Origin: Isosphaeraceae bacterium
GTDB taxonomy: Bacteria > Planctomycetota > Planctomycetia > Isosphaerales > Isosphaeraceae
Direction of reading: 5' to 3'
DNA: 51,324 bases
NCBI GenBank assembly: GCA_025356475.1
Contig: JANXSX010000211.1
Coordinates: forward strand, 1-51,324
The notes beneath the pieces were generated by a model. It ran no database searches. It was not told where the DNA came from and saw only the letters and a list, made by a program, of their open reading frames with translations. This document shows, one piece after another, positions 17,399 to 26,452 of the stretch (positions within the stretch are counted from its first letter, which is position 1; every line of letters begins with the position of its first letter). The position numbers and the translations under genes were made by a program.

Positions 17399-19441
17399 TC
17401 ACTCCAGGCTGCCGAGAACTTCGTCGTAGGGGGCTGTGTCCGCCGCGTCGAGGTGCCCCTCGGCATTCTTGAGGAATGTTAGTCCCTCGATCATCTCATT
17501 CAGGTGCCCGCGCACCCTCTGGCCGACGACGAAGGCCACCCGGTGGGAGATCAAGCGGATCTTCCGCGGCATCAACGCCCGGTATTGGTTGGCGTCCAGA
17601 GGGGCTGGCTCGGCCCCCGGGAAAAGGAGGGGCAACTTGAACCCTGCCCCGGAGGCCGTCAGGCAGACCAGGGATTGCTCGTCGGCGAGCCGGCGGTCCT
17701 CCCAAACCTCGGTGGGGCTGGCGCGGTCTTCGAGCCGCACTTTGCCGTGCTGCGCCTCAAGGGTTCTGAGGCGGTCCGAAACCCTGTCGTGAACCTGGGG
17801 CAGGAACGTCGACTTGCACTCGTGTCGGAGAGTCTTCTCCAGCACGATCACGTAGTCGTTGTGGGCCGCTCGCAGCTTCTCGACTTCGATCTTGAGCCGG
17901 GCGGGGCATGTCGCCTCGAACTTTTTGGACAGAACCTCGGCCATCGCGGTGGCCGGAGCCTCCAGCATCGCGCGATCCTCGTCCAGGTCCTGAATCACCA
18001 TCTGGAGGCCAACCTTCCAGTCCACGGCCGTCTCGAACGAGCCGTCGTTCATCTGCGCCGCGTCGCGGGCCGAGCTCACCAGCTTCGCCAGCCGATTGCG
18101 GATCGACTTCAGCCGCCCCTCCACCTCGTCCCGCACCTCTCCCTCGACCGCCTCGGCAAGGCGCTCGCCGATGACCTCGCGTAGGCGACCGATCCCGCCG
18201 TCGCACATGACTTCTTGGAACGCCGAGAGTAGTTCCGGATACTTCGCGAAACCTGAGGGTAGGACGGGCTGGCCTGAGTCGTCTCGGGCTAAATTCAGGC
18301 GCTCGCATACCAACGACGGATCGGGGAGGCCGCCCGGTTCCCCGTCCGGCCCCAGGCTCCGACGATGGAACTCGTTCGCCACCATTAGAACCTGCGACAG
18401 GGGTACTCGCTTATCATTCATCGTCTTGGCGATATGGTCGAAGATCGTCGTCTCGGACCCATATCCGTAGTGGGCGCTTGAGAGCGTGTCCATTTTGGTC
18501 ACGACCATCCAGACCCGGCCTCGCATCCTAGGGTAGAGTTCGCTCAACTTCGTGAGGAGATCGTACGCTTCCTTCGATTGGACCTGCCCACTACCCTGGA
18601 AAATCAGGGCCCCGTCGAGCTCGGCCAGGAACCCCTCGGTCAGCATGTCGTCAGAGCGCATCCGAGCCCCGAGCCCGGGTAGGTCGATCAACTCGATCTT
18701 CTCCGAGATCGCAGAAGTCAGGTAGGCAATCTCGACCTGGCGTAGGAGCCCATGTTTCCAGGGACCGTCGCTCTCGGGGTGGTTAGTATACTCGACTCGA
18801 CGATTGAATTCGGCCCGCTCCTCCCACGCAGGCTCGCGTACCACCTCTTTCCCGTAGGTGCCATAGCTGCGTAGGAAGCGGCGGAAAAAGCGGAAATCCT
18901 GGATCTTATCACCAGCGGAGACTTGCCTCGGACCGTAGTCCTCCTCGGGGGCGCTTTCGGCCTTGGCGATCAAGGCATCGAGTTCGACAAGGATTCGGTC
19001 ATCGGTCTCGTCGTCACTAAAGCCTAGCGTGCTGCAAAGGCCACCTCGGCGTTGCTGGAATTGCTCCGGCGTGAGGTATCGCAGGTGGCAGCCGTGCCCG
19101 CCGACCTCAGGCTCCATCTGGCGGTAGATCCGCGTGGCGCTGCTCGTGGCTGGCGCGCCTTGACCGCTCGTGCATGGCTCCTCGCCGGGTCTTGGGCGGA
19201 GGACGCTGTTAAGAGTCGTCGACTTCCCGGCCTGCGAGGGGCCAAGGAACCCGACGTAGTACCGGGATCGCTCCATCTTCGGCCGCAACGACTCCAGCTC
19301 GGTTCGCAGCTTGCGCAGATCGTCGCGTTCCGCCAGGTGCGGCAGGAGGTTCTTGACGCGCGCAAACTGAGCTTCCAGGTGGTCGTAGTCCCGGATCAGG
19401 CCCTCGGTCATCAACTTACAGAGCGAGCGATTGAGCGGCAT
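17399..19441 (-). CDS. Large dynamin-like GTPase, SrfC-like
   Basis: A 680-residue cytoplasmic GTPase. A helical N-terminus (1-60) precedes G1 GPSQAGKST at 67-75; G3 DLPGLG is at 253-258 and G4 TKMD at 315-318. The last 300 residues are helical with coiled-coil character (EGRLKSIRNRLAKLV onward), as in dynamin-like proteins. The phrase FLGPSQAGKST and the size resemble the putative virulence factor SrfC family, which normally sits next to a SrfB actin-fold ATPase, as it does here; this assignment is a hypothesis. The start is taken at ATG 19441 with GGAGAGG about 12 bases upstream; a GTG at 19489 would add 16 residues. The next gene follows by 47 bases or overlaps, depending on its start. Confidence 0.78.
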   Translation of the reverse strand: MPLNRSLCKLMTEGLIRDYDHLEAQFARVKNLLPHLAERDDLRKLRTELESLRPKMERSRYYVGFLGPSQAGKSTTLNSVLRPRPGEEPCTSGQGAPATSSATRIYRQMEPEVGGHGCHLRYLTPEQFQQRRGGLCSTLGFSDDETDDRILVELDALIAKAESAPEEDYGPRQVSAGDKIQDFRFFRRFLRSYGTYGKEVVREPAWEERAEFNRRVEYTNHPESDGPWKHGLLRQVEIAYLTSAISEKIELIDLPGLGARMRSDDMLTEGFLAELDGALIFQGSGQVQSKEAYDLLTKLSELYPRMRGRVWMVVTKMDTLSSAHYGYGSETTIFDHIAKTMNDKRVPLSQVLMVANEFHRRSLGPDGEPGGLPDPSLVCERLNLARDDSGQPVLPSGFAKYPELLSAFQEVMCDGGIGRLREVIGERLAEAVEGEVRDEVEGRLKSIRNRLAKLVSSARDAAQMNDGSFETAVDWKVGLQMVIQDLDEDRAMLEAPATAMAEVLSKKFEATCPARLKIEVEKLRAAHNDYVIVLEKTLRHECKSTFLPQVHDRVSDRLRTLEAQHGKVRLEDRASPTEVWEDRRLADEQSLVCLTASGAGFKLPLLFPGAEPAPLDANQYRALMPRKIRLISHRVAFVVGQRVRGHLNEMIEGLTFLKNAEGHLDAADTAPYDEVLGSLE

Positions 19442-19547
19442 AGTGCTCGACGACCTCTCCTCAATCTCGGATGCAAATCGGGGCGACACGTATTACGAGC
19501 GGCGGCACGGCAACAAGGTGCCATCGAGCTTCGGGGTCGAGCGTCCG

Positions 19548-20918
19548 CTATTTCCCCGCGCTGCGGAGGCCAACCGGCCAGCTCAGGACTTGCTCGGAGC
19601 GGACCGGGTACTTGGCCTTGGACTTGCTCTTCGGGTCGGAGGAAAGATAGGCCTGCTTCCCACCTGCTAGCGGATCGAGCTCGTAGACGATGAGCTGCCA
19701 GGGGGCGTCCTTGGAGATCTCCTTCCAGGTCTCGATCCGGTCGATCGTGAACGTCCGCTCGAAGCTCAGACCGTCTTTCGACGTGGGGATCTCGTACCAG
19801 TATCCCGACTTGCTCCCCGACTCGCGGGGGACGAGTCGGCCGTCCGGCGTGGCCATCAGCGGCTTCTCCTCGCGGATCTGCTTCGGCATCTCGAACTGAT
19901 CGAAGTCCTTGCGGTACTGGGCCAACTCCGCTGCGGCCTCCTCGGAGGTCAGAGGAAACTTCATCCAGACTCGGTTCGCCTTCGAGCCGGGCGGTCGGGT
20001 GAAGCGGAACGTGGCGTTGCTGCCCACGATTGTGACATCGACCAGCGAGTCGATGATAGCCAGGCTCCCGAGAACCAACTTCCGGGCCGATACCTTCTTG
20101 CTCACGAGAGGGCTGGCGAACATCTCGGGGTCGGCGAGGGCCTCGAAGAGCGCCATGTGGTCCGATTCGTCGAACCCGCTGAGGGTGATCATCCAGTGAG
20201 ACTTCTCGGCGGGGATGTCCAGGACGATAGGCTCCATCGCCTTCAGACCGTCGCTCGGGTGGACTGTGAACTGGGAGGGGCGCAGGTCGGCGTCCTTGGT
20301 ATCCTTCTTGGTCACGCCATCGACGATGTACCGGCCAAGAGCCTTCATTCGATAACGGCCCCCGGTCGCGCCCTCGACATCGGGCTTGAACTCCTCGGAT
20401 GTCTTCTCGCCGGTCTTGGAGTTCTCGTATTGGACCACGAGCTTGCTCAACGAGTATGGCCCGCCCAGGTCGAGAACCCAGCTCCCGCCCCGGTCGGGTC
20501 GCAGGCCGACCTTCGCCGCCTCGCCTCGGTCGGGCAACGGTCCCCCCAAGATGAACTGCGACAGCCGCTCGAAGTCCTCGCGGGGCAACTCCTCGACGAC
20601 CACGTTTTTCTCGGGGAACGACTCCTTGTCTCCAAGAGCCTTCTTCCTTCTAAGCACGATCGACGCCCCAAGGACGACCTGGGCGCGGACCGTCTTCTCC
20701 TTGGAGTCCGGCTCGCCGTCGGCCACGATCACCAGGGTGCCGCTCTTGTCCCCCGACGCGGCGGGCGGGACGGACCCGGTGTCGACGGTTGGTTCCTTGG
20801 GCTTTTTGGCGTCCTGACCTTGCACGAGGGGCGTCGCGGCGAGAAGCAGGAACATCCCGATCAGTGAGATTTTCGCTACGCGAGCTCGCCGACCAGTTTG
20901 AGAAGTTGCGTCAACCAC
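19548..20918 (-). CDS. Exported protein of unknown family
   Basis: A 456-residue protein with a basic N-terminus (GRRARVAK) and a hydrophobic stretch ending near VQGQ, fitting a signal peptide of about 35 residues. The mature part is beta-rich with segments such as WVLDLGGPYSLSKLVVQYEN, which resembles a discoidin-like carbohydrate-binding strand pattern, and HWMITLSGFDESDHM. I cannot name a family. The GTG start at 20918 makes the gene overlap the end of the kinase-like gene by 43 bases, so the two are probably translationally coupled. An ATG 21 codons downstream would remove the basic part of the signal and is less likely. A gap of 106 bases separates it from the GTPase gene. Confidence 0.66.
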   Translation of the reverse strand: MVDATSQTGRRARVAKISLIGMFLLLAATPLVQGQDAKKPKEPTVDTGSVPPAASGDKSGTLVIVADGEPDSKEKTVRAQVVLGASIVLRRKKALGDKESFPEKNVVVEELPREDFERLSQFILGGPLPDRGEAAKVGLRPDRGGSWVLDLGGPYSLSKLVVQYENSKTGEKTSEEFKPDVEGATGGRYRMKALGRYIVDGVTKKDTKDADLRPSQFTVHPSDGLKAMEPIVLDIPAEKSHWMITLSGFDESDHMALFEALADPEMFASPLVSKKVSARKLVLGSLAIIDSLVDVTIVGSNATFRFTRPPGSKANRVWMKFPLTSEEAAAELAQYRKDFDQFEMPKQIREEKPLMATPDGRLVPRESGSKSGYWYEIPTSKDGLSFERTFTIDRIETWKEISKDAPWQLIVYELDPLAGGKQAYLSSDPKSKSKAKYPVRSEQVLSWPVGLRSAGK

Positions 20919-22300
20919 GGTGGATACTCCGAGTCAGGGTTGGGTTTGCGGTGATTCTCGAGCGCGAACAAGGTGGCGAATGTCGCCTCCAGGCCGCGGG
21001 CTTCTTTGCCGTCTCGGATCGGGTTCGGGGCGCGATAGGCCCTGTCGCGGAGCGCGACGGAGGCGGTCTCGAGTCGCGAGATCGTCATCTTTCGGATCGT
21101 GTCCCTGCACTCGCGCTCGGGCTCGCCAGCCCCCTGGGCCGCATAAGTCTTGGAGTCGTACATCCGTTCGACGATCGCAACCTCGCGAACGGGGTCGCCC
21201 TTCGCCGCCAGATACTCATCGAGCAGGTGGTAGAGGGGCGAGGTCTCCAAGCAGCGCTCACACAACTCGTGCGCTCGGGGCGGCACGACCTTTCGGACAA
21301 AGAACCAATATCCTGCGAAGCTCCCTGTCAGGAGCAAGACGACCAGCAGCAGTCCGGCCCATCTCCGGCGCGGGGGAGTGAGATCGGGAGGGGCGACTTG
21401 CTCATGAAAATGGTGGCTGGGCAACGTCTGAGGCCGCTCCTCCAGACGGGCGCGGAACTCGGGTGCCGAGCTGATTTCCCCCGACAGGACATCGGACAGG
21501 ACCGTCCACACCTCGGCCTTGGCCCACGAGGCCCGGTCGCGGGTCGGGATGGTTTTGCGGACCTTGCCATCGGGCGATAGCAGCCAGGCAAAGAGCCGAG
21601 CCGCCGTGCGAAGGTCCACGTTCGGGTCGAACTCCTCGTCGGCCCGTCCCCCTTTTGAGGTATCCGGGAACTTCCTCGCGAGCTTCGGGTGGATGCGGCG
21701 ATCAACGGCTCGTTCGTTCATCTCCTGGGGCTCGTAGTCCCAGAGCCCCGCGAACGCCTGCTTCTCCACCTTGACCTCGCCGTTCCGCAGCCACTGCGGC
21801 ACGATCCCACGGAAGTAGACGAACCCAACGTCGGGGAGCAAAAGCCGCGAGACCGCACCGGAGGGCTCGACATCCACCAAGACGTTCGACGGCTGGAGGA
21901 GCCCCGCGCCCAAACCGAGGGCGTGCAGCGCCTCGATGGCTGCGAGGAGCTTGAGGAACGCCTCATCCATGGTCCTCAGATCGCGCTCCCGAGGCGGGGT
22001 CGCGCTACTCTTCCTCGCCGAGTGCAAGGCTCGGCGGAGATCGTCGAGCGAGATCGGAGGAGGGGCTTCCTCGTCGCCGAGGTCCAACTCGTATCGTCCC
22101 TCGACGGGCCGCGTCCAGACGGGGAAGGGCAGGGGCCGACCCGCCTTCGCCGCCACGTCCCCGAGGACGTATTCCACGCCCGATTCCACCTCGCGGATGA
22201 GCCCTTCGCGATCGTCTCGGCTACGGAGCGGCCCGGTGGTAGTCCGGCCCACAACGCCCCAAGACGGTTCTGTCGGCCCCGGCCGGGTCTCCAACTTCAT
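20876..22300 (-). CDS. Membrane-anchored degenerate Ser/Thr protein kinase (pseudokinase)
   Basis: A 474-residue protein whose residues about 60-290 keep the outline of a protein-kinase C-lobe. The catalytic-loop equivalent reads GAGLLQPSNVLVD (about 131-143): the PxNVLVD part is kept, but the HRD histidine, arginine and catalytic aspartate are absent. The DFG equivalent is PDVG at about 156-159. No glycine loop or VAIK lysine is obvious. One transmembrane helix lies at about 314-335, followed by a 140-residue outer domain. This suggests a non-catalytic sensor or scaffold. It is first in the nine-gene run. I start it at ATG 22300, ten bases after TGGAG; the longer open frame upstream has no such support. 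Confidence 0.72.
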   Translation of the reverse strand: MKLETRPGPTEPSWGVVGRTTTGPLRSRDDREGLIREVESGVEYVLGDVAAKAGRPLPFPVWTRPVEGRYELDLGDEEAPPPISLDDLRRALHSARKSSATPPRERDLRTMDEAFLKLLAAIEALHALGLGAGLLQPSNVLVDVEPSGAVSRLLLPDVGFVYFRGIVPQWLRNGEVKVEKQAFAGLWDYEPQEMNERAVDRRIHPKLARKFPDTSKGGRADEEFDPNVDLRTAARLFAWLLSPDGKVRKTIPTRDRASWAKAEVWTVLSDVLSGEISSAPEFRARLEERPQTLPSHHFHEQVAPPDLTPPRRRWAGLLLVVLLLTGSFAGYWFFVRKVVPPRAHELCERCLETSPLYHLLDEYLAAKGDPVREVAIVERMYDSKTYAAQGAGEPERECRDTIRKMTISRLETASVALRDRAYRAPNPIRDGKEARGLEATFATLFALENHRKPNPDSEYPPWLTQLLKLVGELA

Positions 22301-22509
22301 CGCGAACGCTCCACTCCAGGGATGGGTTGAATCGAGGAGCCCGAACCACGCGATGATCCCACGCCAGCTAGCACAGCTGCAGAGATCGTTCACGTCGCCC
22401 CGGCCTTCGAGAGCGTTCTCGTCGCATACTATTTCGACCACGACGGTATCAAGTATGAGAAATCAACGGTTGCGGCCGGTCAAGAATATTTCGTGGAATT
22501 CGTCCGGAT
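22301..22509 (-). promoter_or_regulatory. Presumed upstream control region of the nine-gene operon
   Basis: No gene seen between the kinase-like start and the insertion sequence. On the minus strand a TTGACC (about 22483-22478) with CATACT 20 bases beyond is a poor promoter match, so the promoter is only presumed here. The IS1-like element begins about 210 bases upstream of the operon and may have separated it from its original control region. Confidence 0.25.
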
Positions 22510-22520
22510 AGGCGAATCGG
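22510..22520 (+). repeat. Left 11-bp direct repeat of IS1-like element
   Basis: The 11 bases AGGCGAATCGG occur here and again at 23751-23761, bracketing 1230 bases that contain one transposase gene. This is what a target-site duplication looks like, although IS1-type elements usually make 8-9 bp. Confidence 0.7.
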
Positions 22521-23750
22521 CCTTGTGGCCTGACACTATTGCATGATCCCGCTCCGTTTGTGTATCCCAAGGGAATGACGCAATCGCCATCCGGCCTTGG
22601 GGATCGCACCGGCGGAGCCGCACCATGGACGACCTCTCTCGCTTCTGCTGCCTGAATTTCGACTGCCCCGAGCATGGCAAGCGGGGGGCCGGAAATCTGA
22701 CCGTGACCAGCCGATACGGCTCTGATCAGCAGCGGCGCATGCTCCGCTGCTCTGCCTGCAAGGCCCGATTCTCCGAGCGCAAGGGCACACCCCTGTTCGA
22801 CTCGCGGCTGCCGCCCTCGAAGGTCGAGTCGGTCCTCGAGCACATCGCCGAGGGGTGCGGCGTCCGCCAGACCGGCCGGCTCTGCCGGGTGAATCGGGGC
22901 ACCGTCGGCCGCCTGAGCAAGATCGCCGGCGAGCACGCCCGCGACCTCCACGACGAGTTGGTCGGGCTTTCCCCCCCGGACCCGCGAGGTCCAGTTCGAT
23001 GAGAAGTGGTCCTTCGTGGCCAAGAAGGAGAAGAACTGCGACCCCGACGACCCGGCCGATGATCGCAAGGGCGACACCTGGGACCACGTCGCCATCCTCG
23101 CCGAGAGCCGGTTGGTCGTCGGCGTCGTGCCCGGCGAGCGGACGGCTGGGAGCGTCGTCGCGGTGGTCGAGGACTTCAAGCGCCGCACCGGCGGCCGGCT
23201 GATGGACCTGATCACCACCGACGGCTACCCGGCCTACGAGGAGGCGATCCTGCAGGCGTATGGGGAGACAGTCACGCCGCCCCGGACCGGCAAGCGCGGG
23301 TGTCCGAGGGCCTCCTACAAGGTCGCCCCGGAGGGGCTGACCTACGCCGTGGTGGAGAAGGCGCGGGAGAAGGGGCGGGTGGTGTCGATCGCCACGCGGG
23401 TGGTCTTCGGGACGATGGCGGCGGTGATCGCGGCGTTGGGGATGTCGAAGGCGAGTCGGGCGATCAACACGTCGTTCGTGGAGCGCCAGAACGGGACCGA
23501 TCGGCACCGCAACGCGAGGAAGGCCCGCAAGACGTACCGCTTCAGCAAGGATTGGCGGTATCACGAGTCGGTGACCTACCTGACGATGTACGTCTACAAC
23601 TTCTGCTGGCCGGTGAGGACGCTGCGGATCAAGGACGATCAGGGTCGCTGGCGGAGGCGAAGCCCGGCGATGGCGGCCGGGCTGGCGGATCACGTCTGGT
23701 CGATCCCCGAATGGCTGGCGTTCCCATCAGTACGACGCTCGTAGGCCACG
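22521..23750 (+). mobile_element. IS1-like insertion sequence, about 1.23 kb
   Basis: The element is bounded by an 11-bp direct repeat. Near its ends the 7-mer GTGGCCT (left, 22525-22531) appears inverted as AGGCCAC (right, 23743-23749), a short terminal inverted repeat core. It contains a single transposase gene broken into two frames. It lies between the nine-gene operon and the secreted hydrolase gene. Exact ends are uncertain by a few bases because the inverted repeats are imperfect. Confidence 0.68.
22625..23744 (+). pseudogene. IS1-like DDE transposase, frameshifted at a C7 run
   Basis: Frame one (22625-23002) encodes a zinc-ribbon and helix-turn-helix N-terminus with paired cysteines (CSACKARFSE) as in IS1 InsA. 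Frame two, open from before 22968 to 23744, encodes the DDE domain: FDEKWSFVAKK (first Asp), TTDGYPAYEEA (second Asp) and SFVERQN (Glu), then RKTYRFSKDWRYHES, which is typical of IS1. The frames are joined at TTT plus seven C (22968-22977); removing one C gives the continuous reading LSPRTREVQFDEKW. The shift is +1, unlike the -1 programmed shift of classical IS1, so a mutation or sequencing slip in the homopolymer is most likely, with programmed frameshifting possible. Confidence 0.78.
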
Positions 23751-23761
23751 AGGCGAATCGG
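23751..23761 (+). repeat. Right 11-bp direct repeat of IS1-like element
   Basis: Identical to 22510-22520 (AGGCGAATCGG), directly after the right end of the element. Read together the pair supports insertion of one discrete unit. Confidence 0.7.
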
Positions 23762-23902
23762 AATCGACTCGGAATATACTTGCATCCCTCCGGATAACAC
23801 TGGGAGAATACGGCCCGGGGTCGATGTCGATCCCCGTTACCTCGAGCGAGTCCGTCGGGATAACGGAATCCGCTGAGTCCAGTTTCCGATCGCGAGGGAA
23901 CC

Positions 23903-25171
23903 ATGAGAAAGTTGCCGATTGCCTTCGTCTGCCTTGCCTTGACGGCCTCGGGGGCCACGGCCGGCAACGACCTGGCCGTGTTCGTCGTCCACGGCACCTA
24001 CGACGCCACTGGGGAGTGGCCCCTGCAGGTCGCGGGGAAAGCGACCTTCGCGTCGGAGCTGGCCCGGGGCACGCGCTGGACGGTCGAGCCATTCCTGTGG
24101 CGGACTTCCGTTCATCACGAACGTCGCGTCGAGGCAGCGAAGGATCTCGCCGCGCAGATCGATCGCCATCGGGCCAAGAGGATCGCCATCGTAGGGCACA
24201 GCCACGGCGGCAACGTCGCCATCCTCGCGGCGGAGTATTGCAAGCGCGACATCGAGACGATCGTGTGCCTCGCGACCCCGCACGTCTATCTGTTGGTCAA
24301 GGGATCGGATGGCAAGCCCATGCCCCTCTCTGTCTACTGCACGCCGTCAGCCCGAAAACGGATCGGACGTGTGGTCAGCGTCACATCCGCGAGCGACACC
24401 GTCGTGAAGACTTACGCCGATTTCCGAAAGGGGATCAGCGAGCAGCAAGCGATTATCGGCACGGAGGAATGGCGTAAGCAACACAAGCAACCGAGGATAT
24501 GGGATGATGGAGGCCCCGTCCGCGAACTGTTCGAGGACCTGTTCGGTACGCCGGCGACGACCAACCTCCTGATCCACCCGCACCTTCTCCAGGCAGACCT
24601 GAACCTGACGATCGGCACTTTGGGTGACGGTATCAACGCTCACCGGATGATGCACGGCCGAAGGATGGGGTGGATGGTGGGCCGCCTCCTCGAAACCGAA
24701 GGCGGGCGCGGGGAATCCCTGGCTTCGCTCTATCTGGCGAACGTCGAGGACGACGGCGAGCCCATCGAGTCGGCCCTCCACGAACGATGGCTCGACGAGA
24801 ATCGAGGACAACTCGAGTTCAGTGGGTGGATGCTGACCGACCTGCGAGTGACGAGCAAGAGCCTCGTTAAGCCATCCGGGAAGAACTGGGACTTAGACGG
24901 CTCCCCCCCCGACCTGTTCTACAAGGTTCGCTCCACCGGCCGTGCGGATGTGCCGGCTGGCGACTCGACCCTCGATGTGAAGTTCGCCTCCTGGAGGCCG
25001 TTCATCCACGCCCTCGCAACCGGGGAAGTGTCGATCGAGATCTGGGACCAAGATCTCTTCGGTGGCCACGATCACATGGGAACAATCGCGGTTGTCCCCA
25101 AGGCGGGCCGTTCGACGGTGGAGCACGATCAATTCACGGCCGAGATGACATGGACGAATGCACACCGCTGA
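23903..25171 (+). CDS. Secreted alpha/beta hydrolase with C2-like C-terminus
   Basis: A 422-residue exported protein. The signal peptide covers about residues 1-20 (cleavage near ATA). The hydrolase part starts VFVVHGTYDATGEWP and carries the nucleophile elbow GHSHGG with Ser100; this fits a lipase/esterase-type alpha/beta hydrolase, with the oxyanion HG at 30-31. Residues about 310-420 (TDLRVTSKSL, DLFYKVRS, IEIWDQDLFGGHDHMG) look like a C2-type beta sandwich with acidic loop residues that could bind calcium and lipid. A phospholipase or triacylglycerol-lipase role at membranes is inferred. The ATG follows GAGGGAACC. It is the only intact gene among insertion-sequence debris, so it may be mobile cargo. 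Confidence 0.8.
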   Translation: MRKLPIAFVCLALTASGATAGNDLAVFVVHGTYDATGEWPLQVAGKATFASELARGTRWTVEPFLWRTSVHHERRVEAAKDLAAQIDRHRAKRIAIVGHSHGGNVAILAAEYCKRDIETIVCLATPHVYLLVKGSDGKPMPLSVYCTPSARKRIGRVVSVTSASDTVVKTYADFRKGISEQQAIIGTEEWRKQHKQPRIWDDGGPVRELFEDLFGTPATTNLLIHPHLLQADLNLTIGTLGDGINAHRMMHGRRMGWMVGRLLETEGGRGESLASLYLANVEDDGEPIESALHERWLDENRGQLEFSGWMLTDLRVTSKSLVKPSGKNWDLDGSPPDLFYKVRSTGRADVPAGDSTLDVKFASWRPFIHALATGEVSIEIWDQDLFGGHDHMGTIAVVPKAGRSTVEHDQFTAEMTWTNAHR

Positions 25172-25356
25172 ATGTCTGCATTCGCTTATCCGGCGACTCG
25201 ACAGCATCCATGCCCTCTTCGACGTCGCCTTTCTCTACCTGCCTCAAGAACTTTCGGCTCAAGCTGGTTAAGTGGTGACGAATAAGTTTGGCGCACCGCC
25301 CCGGATTCGAGGATACTCCAAAGTCTTCCCGGTCGTCGCCCCCGTGAGATCCCGTC

Positions 25357-26158
25357 ATGGACTTTCCCATCGCCAACCTGATGGATGAGGATGCCTGTTA
25401 TACGGCCCTGGTCGCCTGGTTGCACCCCGGCGGCTTCGCATGCCCGCGCTGCCATCGCCCCGATAAGATCCTCGCCCATCGTCGTCACCGCGCCCCCGTC
25501 CTCGATCACCGCTGCGGCCATTGCGGCCGCGTCTTTAACGCCTTCACCGGTACCGTCCTTCATGGCATCCGCCGCCGGCCCAGCGAGTTGGTCCTGATCC
25601 TCCGAGGATTCGCCCAGGGCGTCCCCACCGCGCAGCTGGCCCGCGAACTCGACCGCGATCGCACAGAGCTGCTCGCGTTGCGGCATCGGCTCGGGGAGCG
25701 GGCCTTCGAGGGCCGCGACCGGACGCCACTCGACGACACCGTGCTGGAAGCCGACGAGGCCTATCAGAATTCGGTGGGAAAAAGGCGTACCGCACCGCGA
25801 CCCCGCCGACCCGCCGCGTCGCCGGGCCAACAAGGTGCGAGGCCACGGCACCTGGGACGGTGATCGGCCGCCGGTCTGCGGGGTGGTGGGCCGCGAGAGC
25901 GGCCAGATCCGTCTCACGGTGGTGCGAAACTCCGACGGAGCCACGCTGCAGAAAGTGGTGCGGAAGGCGAGTTGGCCGATGGTCACGGTGAACACCGATG
26001 AGTGGCGAGGATATGATGGCCTACCGAAGATGGGCCGGACCCGCAAGGCAGTGTGCCATGCCGACGGCGAATGGGCGCGGGATGACGACGGCGATGGTGT
26101 CCGCGAGGTGCATTGCAATACCCTGGAGGGGGTATGGACGGGGCTGCGGAATTGTTCT
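25357..26158 (+). pseudogene. IS1595-like (ISXO2) transposase, frameshifted and 3'-truncated
   Basis: Frame one (from ATG 25357) gives the zinc-ribbon CPRCHRPDKI with RCGHCG and a helix-turn-helix, then the first catalytic Asp in VLEADEAYQ. The reading frame breaks in the A5 run at 25779-25783. After removing one base it continues GVPHRDPADP and, in the next frame, RGHGTWDGDRPP, NTDEWRGY (second Asp) and CHADGEWARDDDGDG ... EVHCNTLEGVW with the Glu. The usual last 40 residues are missing: similarity stops at about 26155, where IS3-like sequence begins. It is doubly broken and should be inactive. Confidence 0.78.
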
Positions 26159-26222
26159 GCTTCAGACGGAAATGGAAGAACGCCAAGTCCGAGTTATATA
26201 CTACTCGGCAGGAGTTCCTCCC

Positions 26223-26381
26223 ATGCGAAAGCGACGCAAGAACTACACGCCAGCAGAGAAAGTCGCCATCCTGAGGCGCCATCTGATCGACAAAGTCCCG
26301 GTTTCCGACCTCTGCGACGAGCTCCAACTCCAGCCCACCCAGTTGGGGTCACGCCTCGGAACGGACAAAATTGCACGCTAA
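26223..26381 (+). pseudogene. IS3/IS911 OrfA-like transposase N-terminus, truncated
   Basis: A 52-codon frame beginning MRKRRKNYTPAEKVAILRRH, the helix-turn-helix start of IS3-family OrfA proteins. The match stops after LQLQPTQ, where the usual FYRWQ segment should follow; the remaining codons are unrelated. Sequence just before it contains CCGAGT and ACTCGG as a small inverted repeat. It abuts the truncated IS1595 transposase, so one insertion or deletion event may have destroyed both. Confidence 0.65.
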
Positions 26382-26452
26382 GGGTATCCGTTCGGCGAAG
26401 GACACGCTTGATGCGGAGGGCGGCGTGAGTTTTTCTCAGCCGAGATCGTTAC

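Noticed and set aside
22536-23693. 385-codon minus-strand ORF across the IS1-like element
   Set aside because: Antisense to the transposase and rich in Arg/His/Pro repeats typical of a shadow frame.
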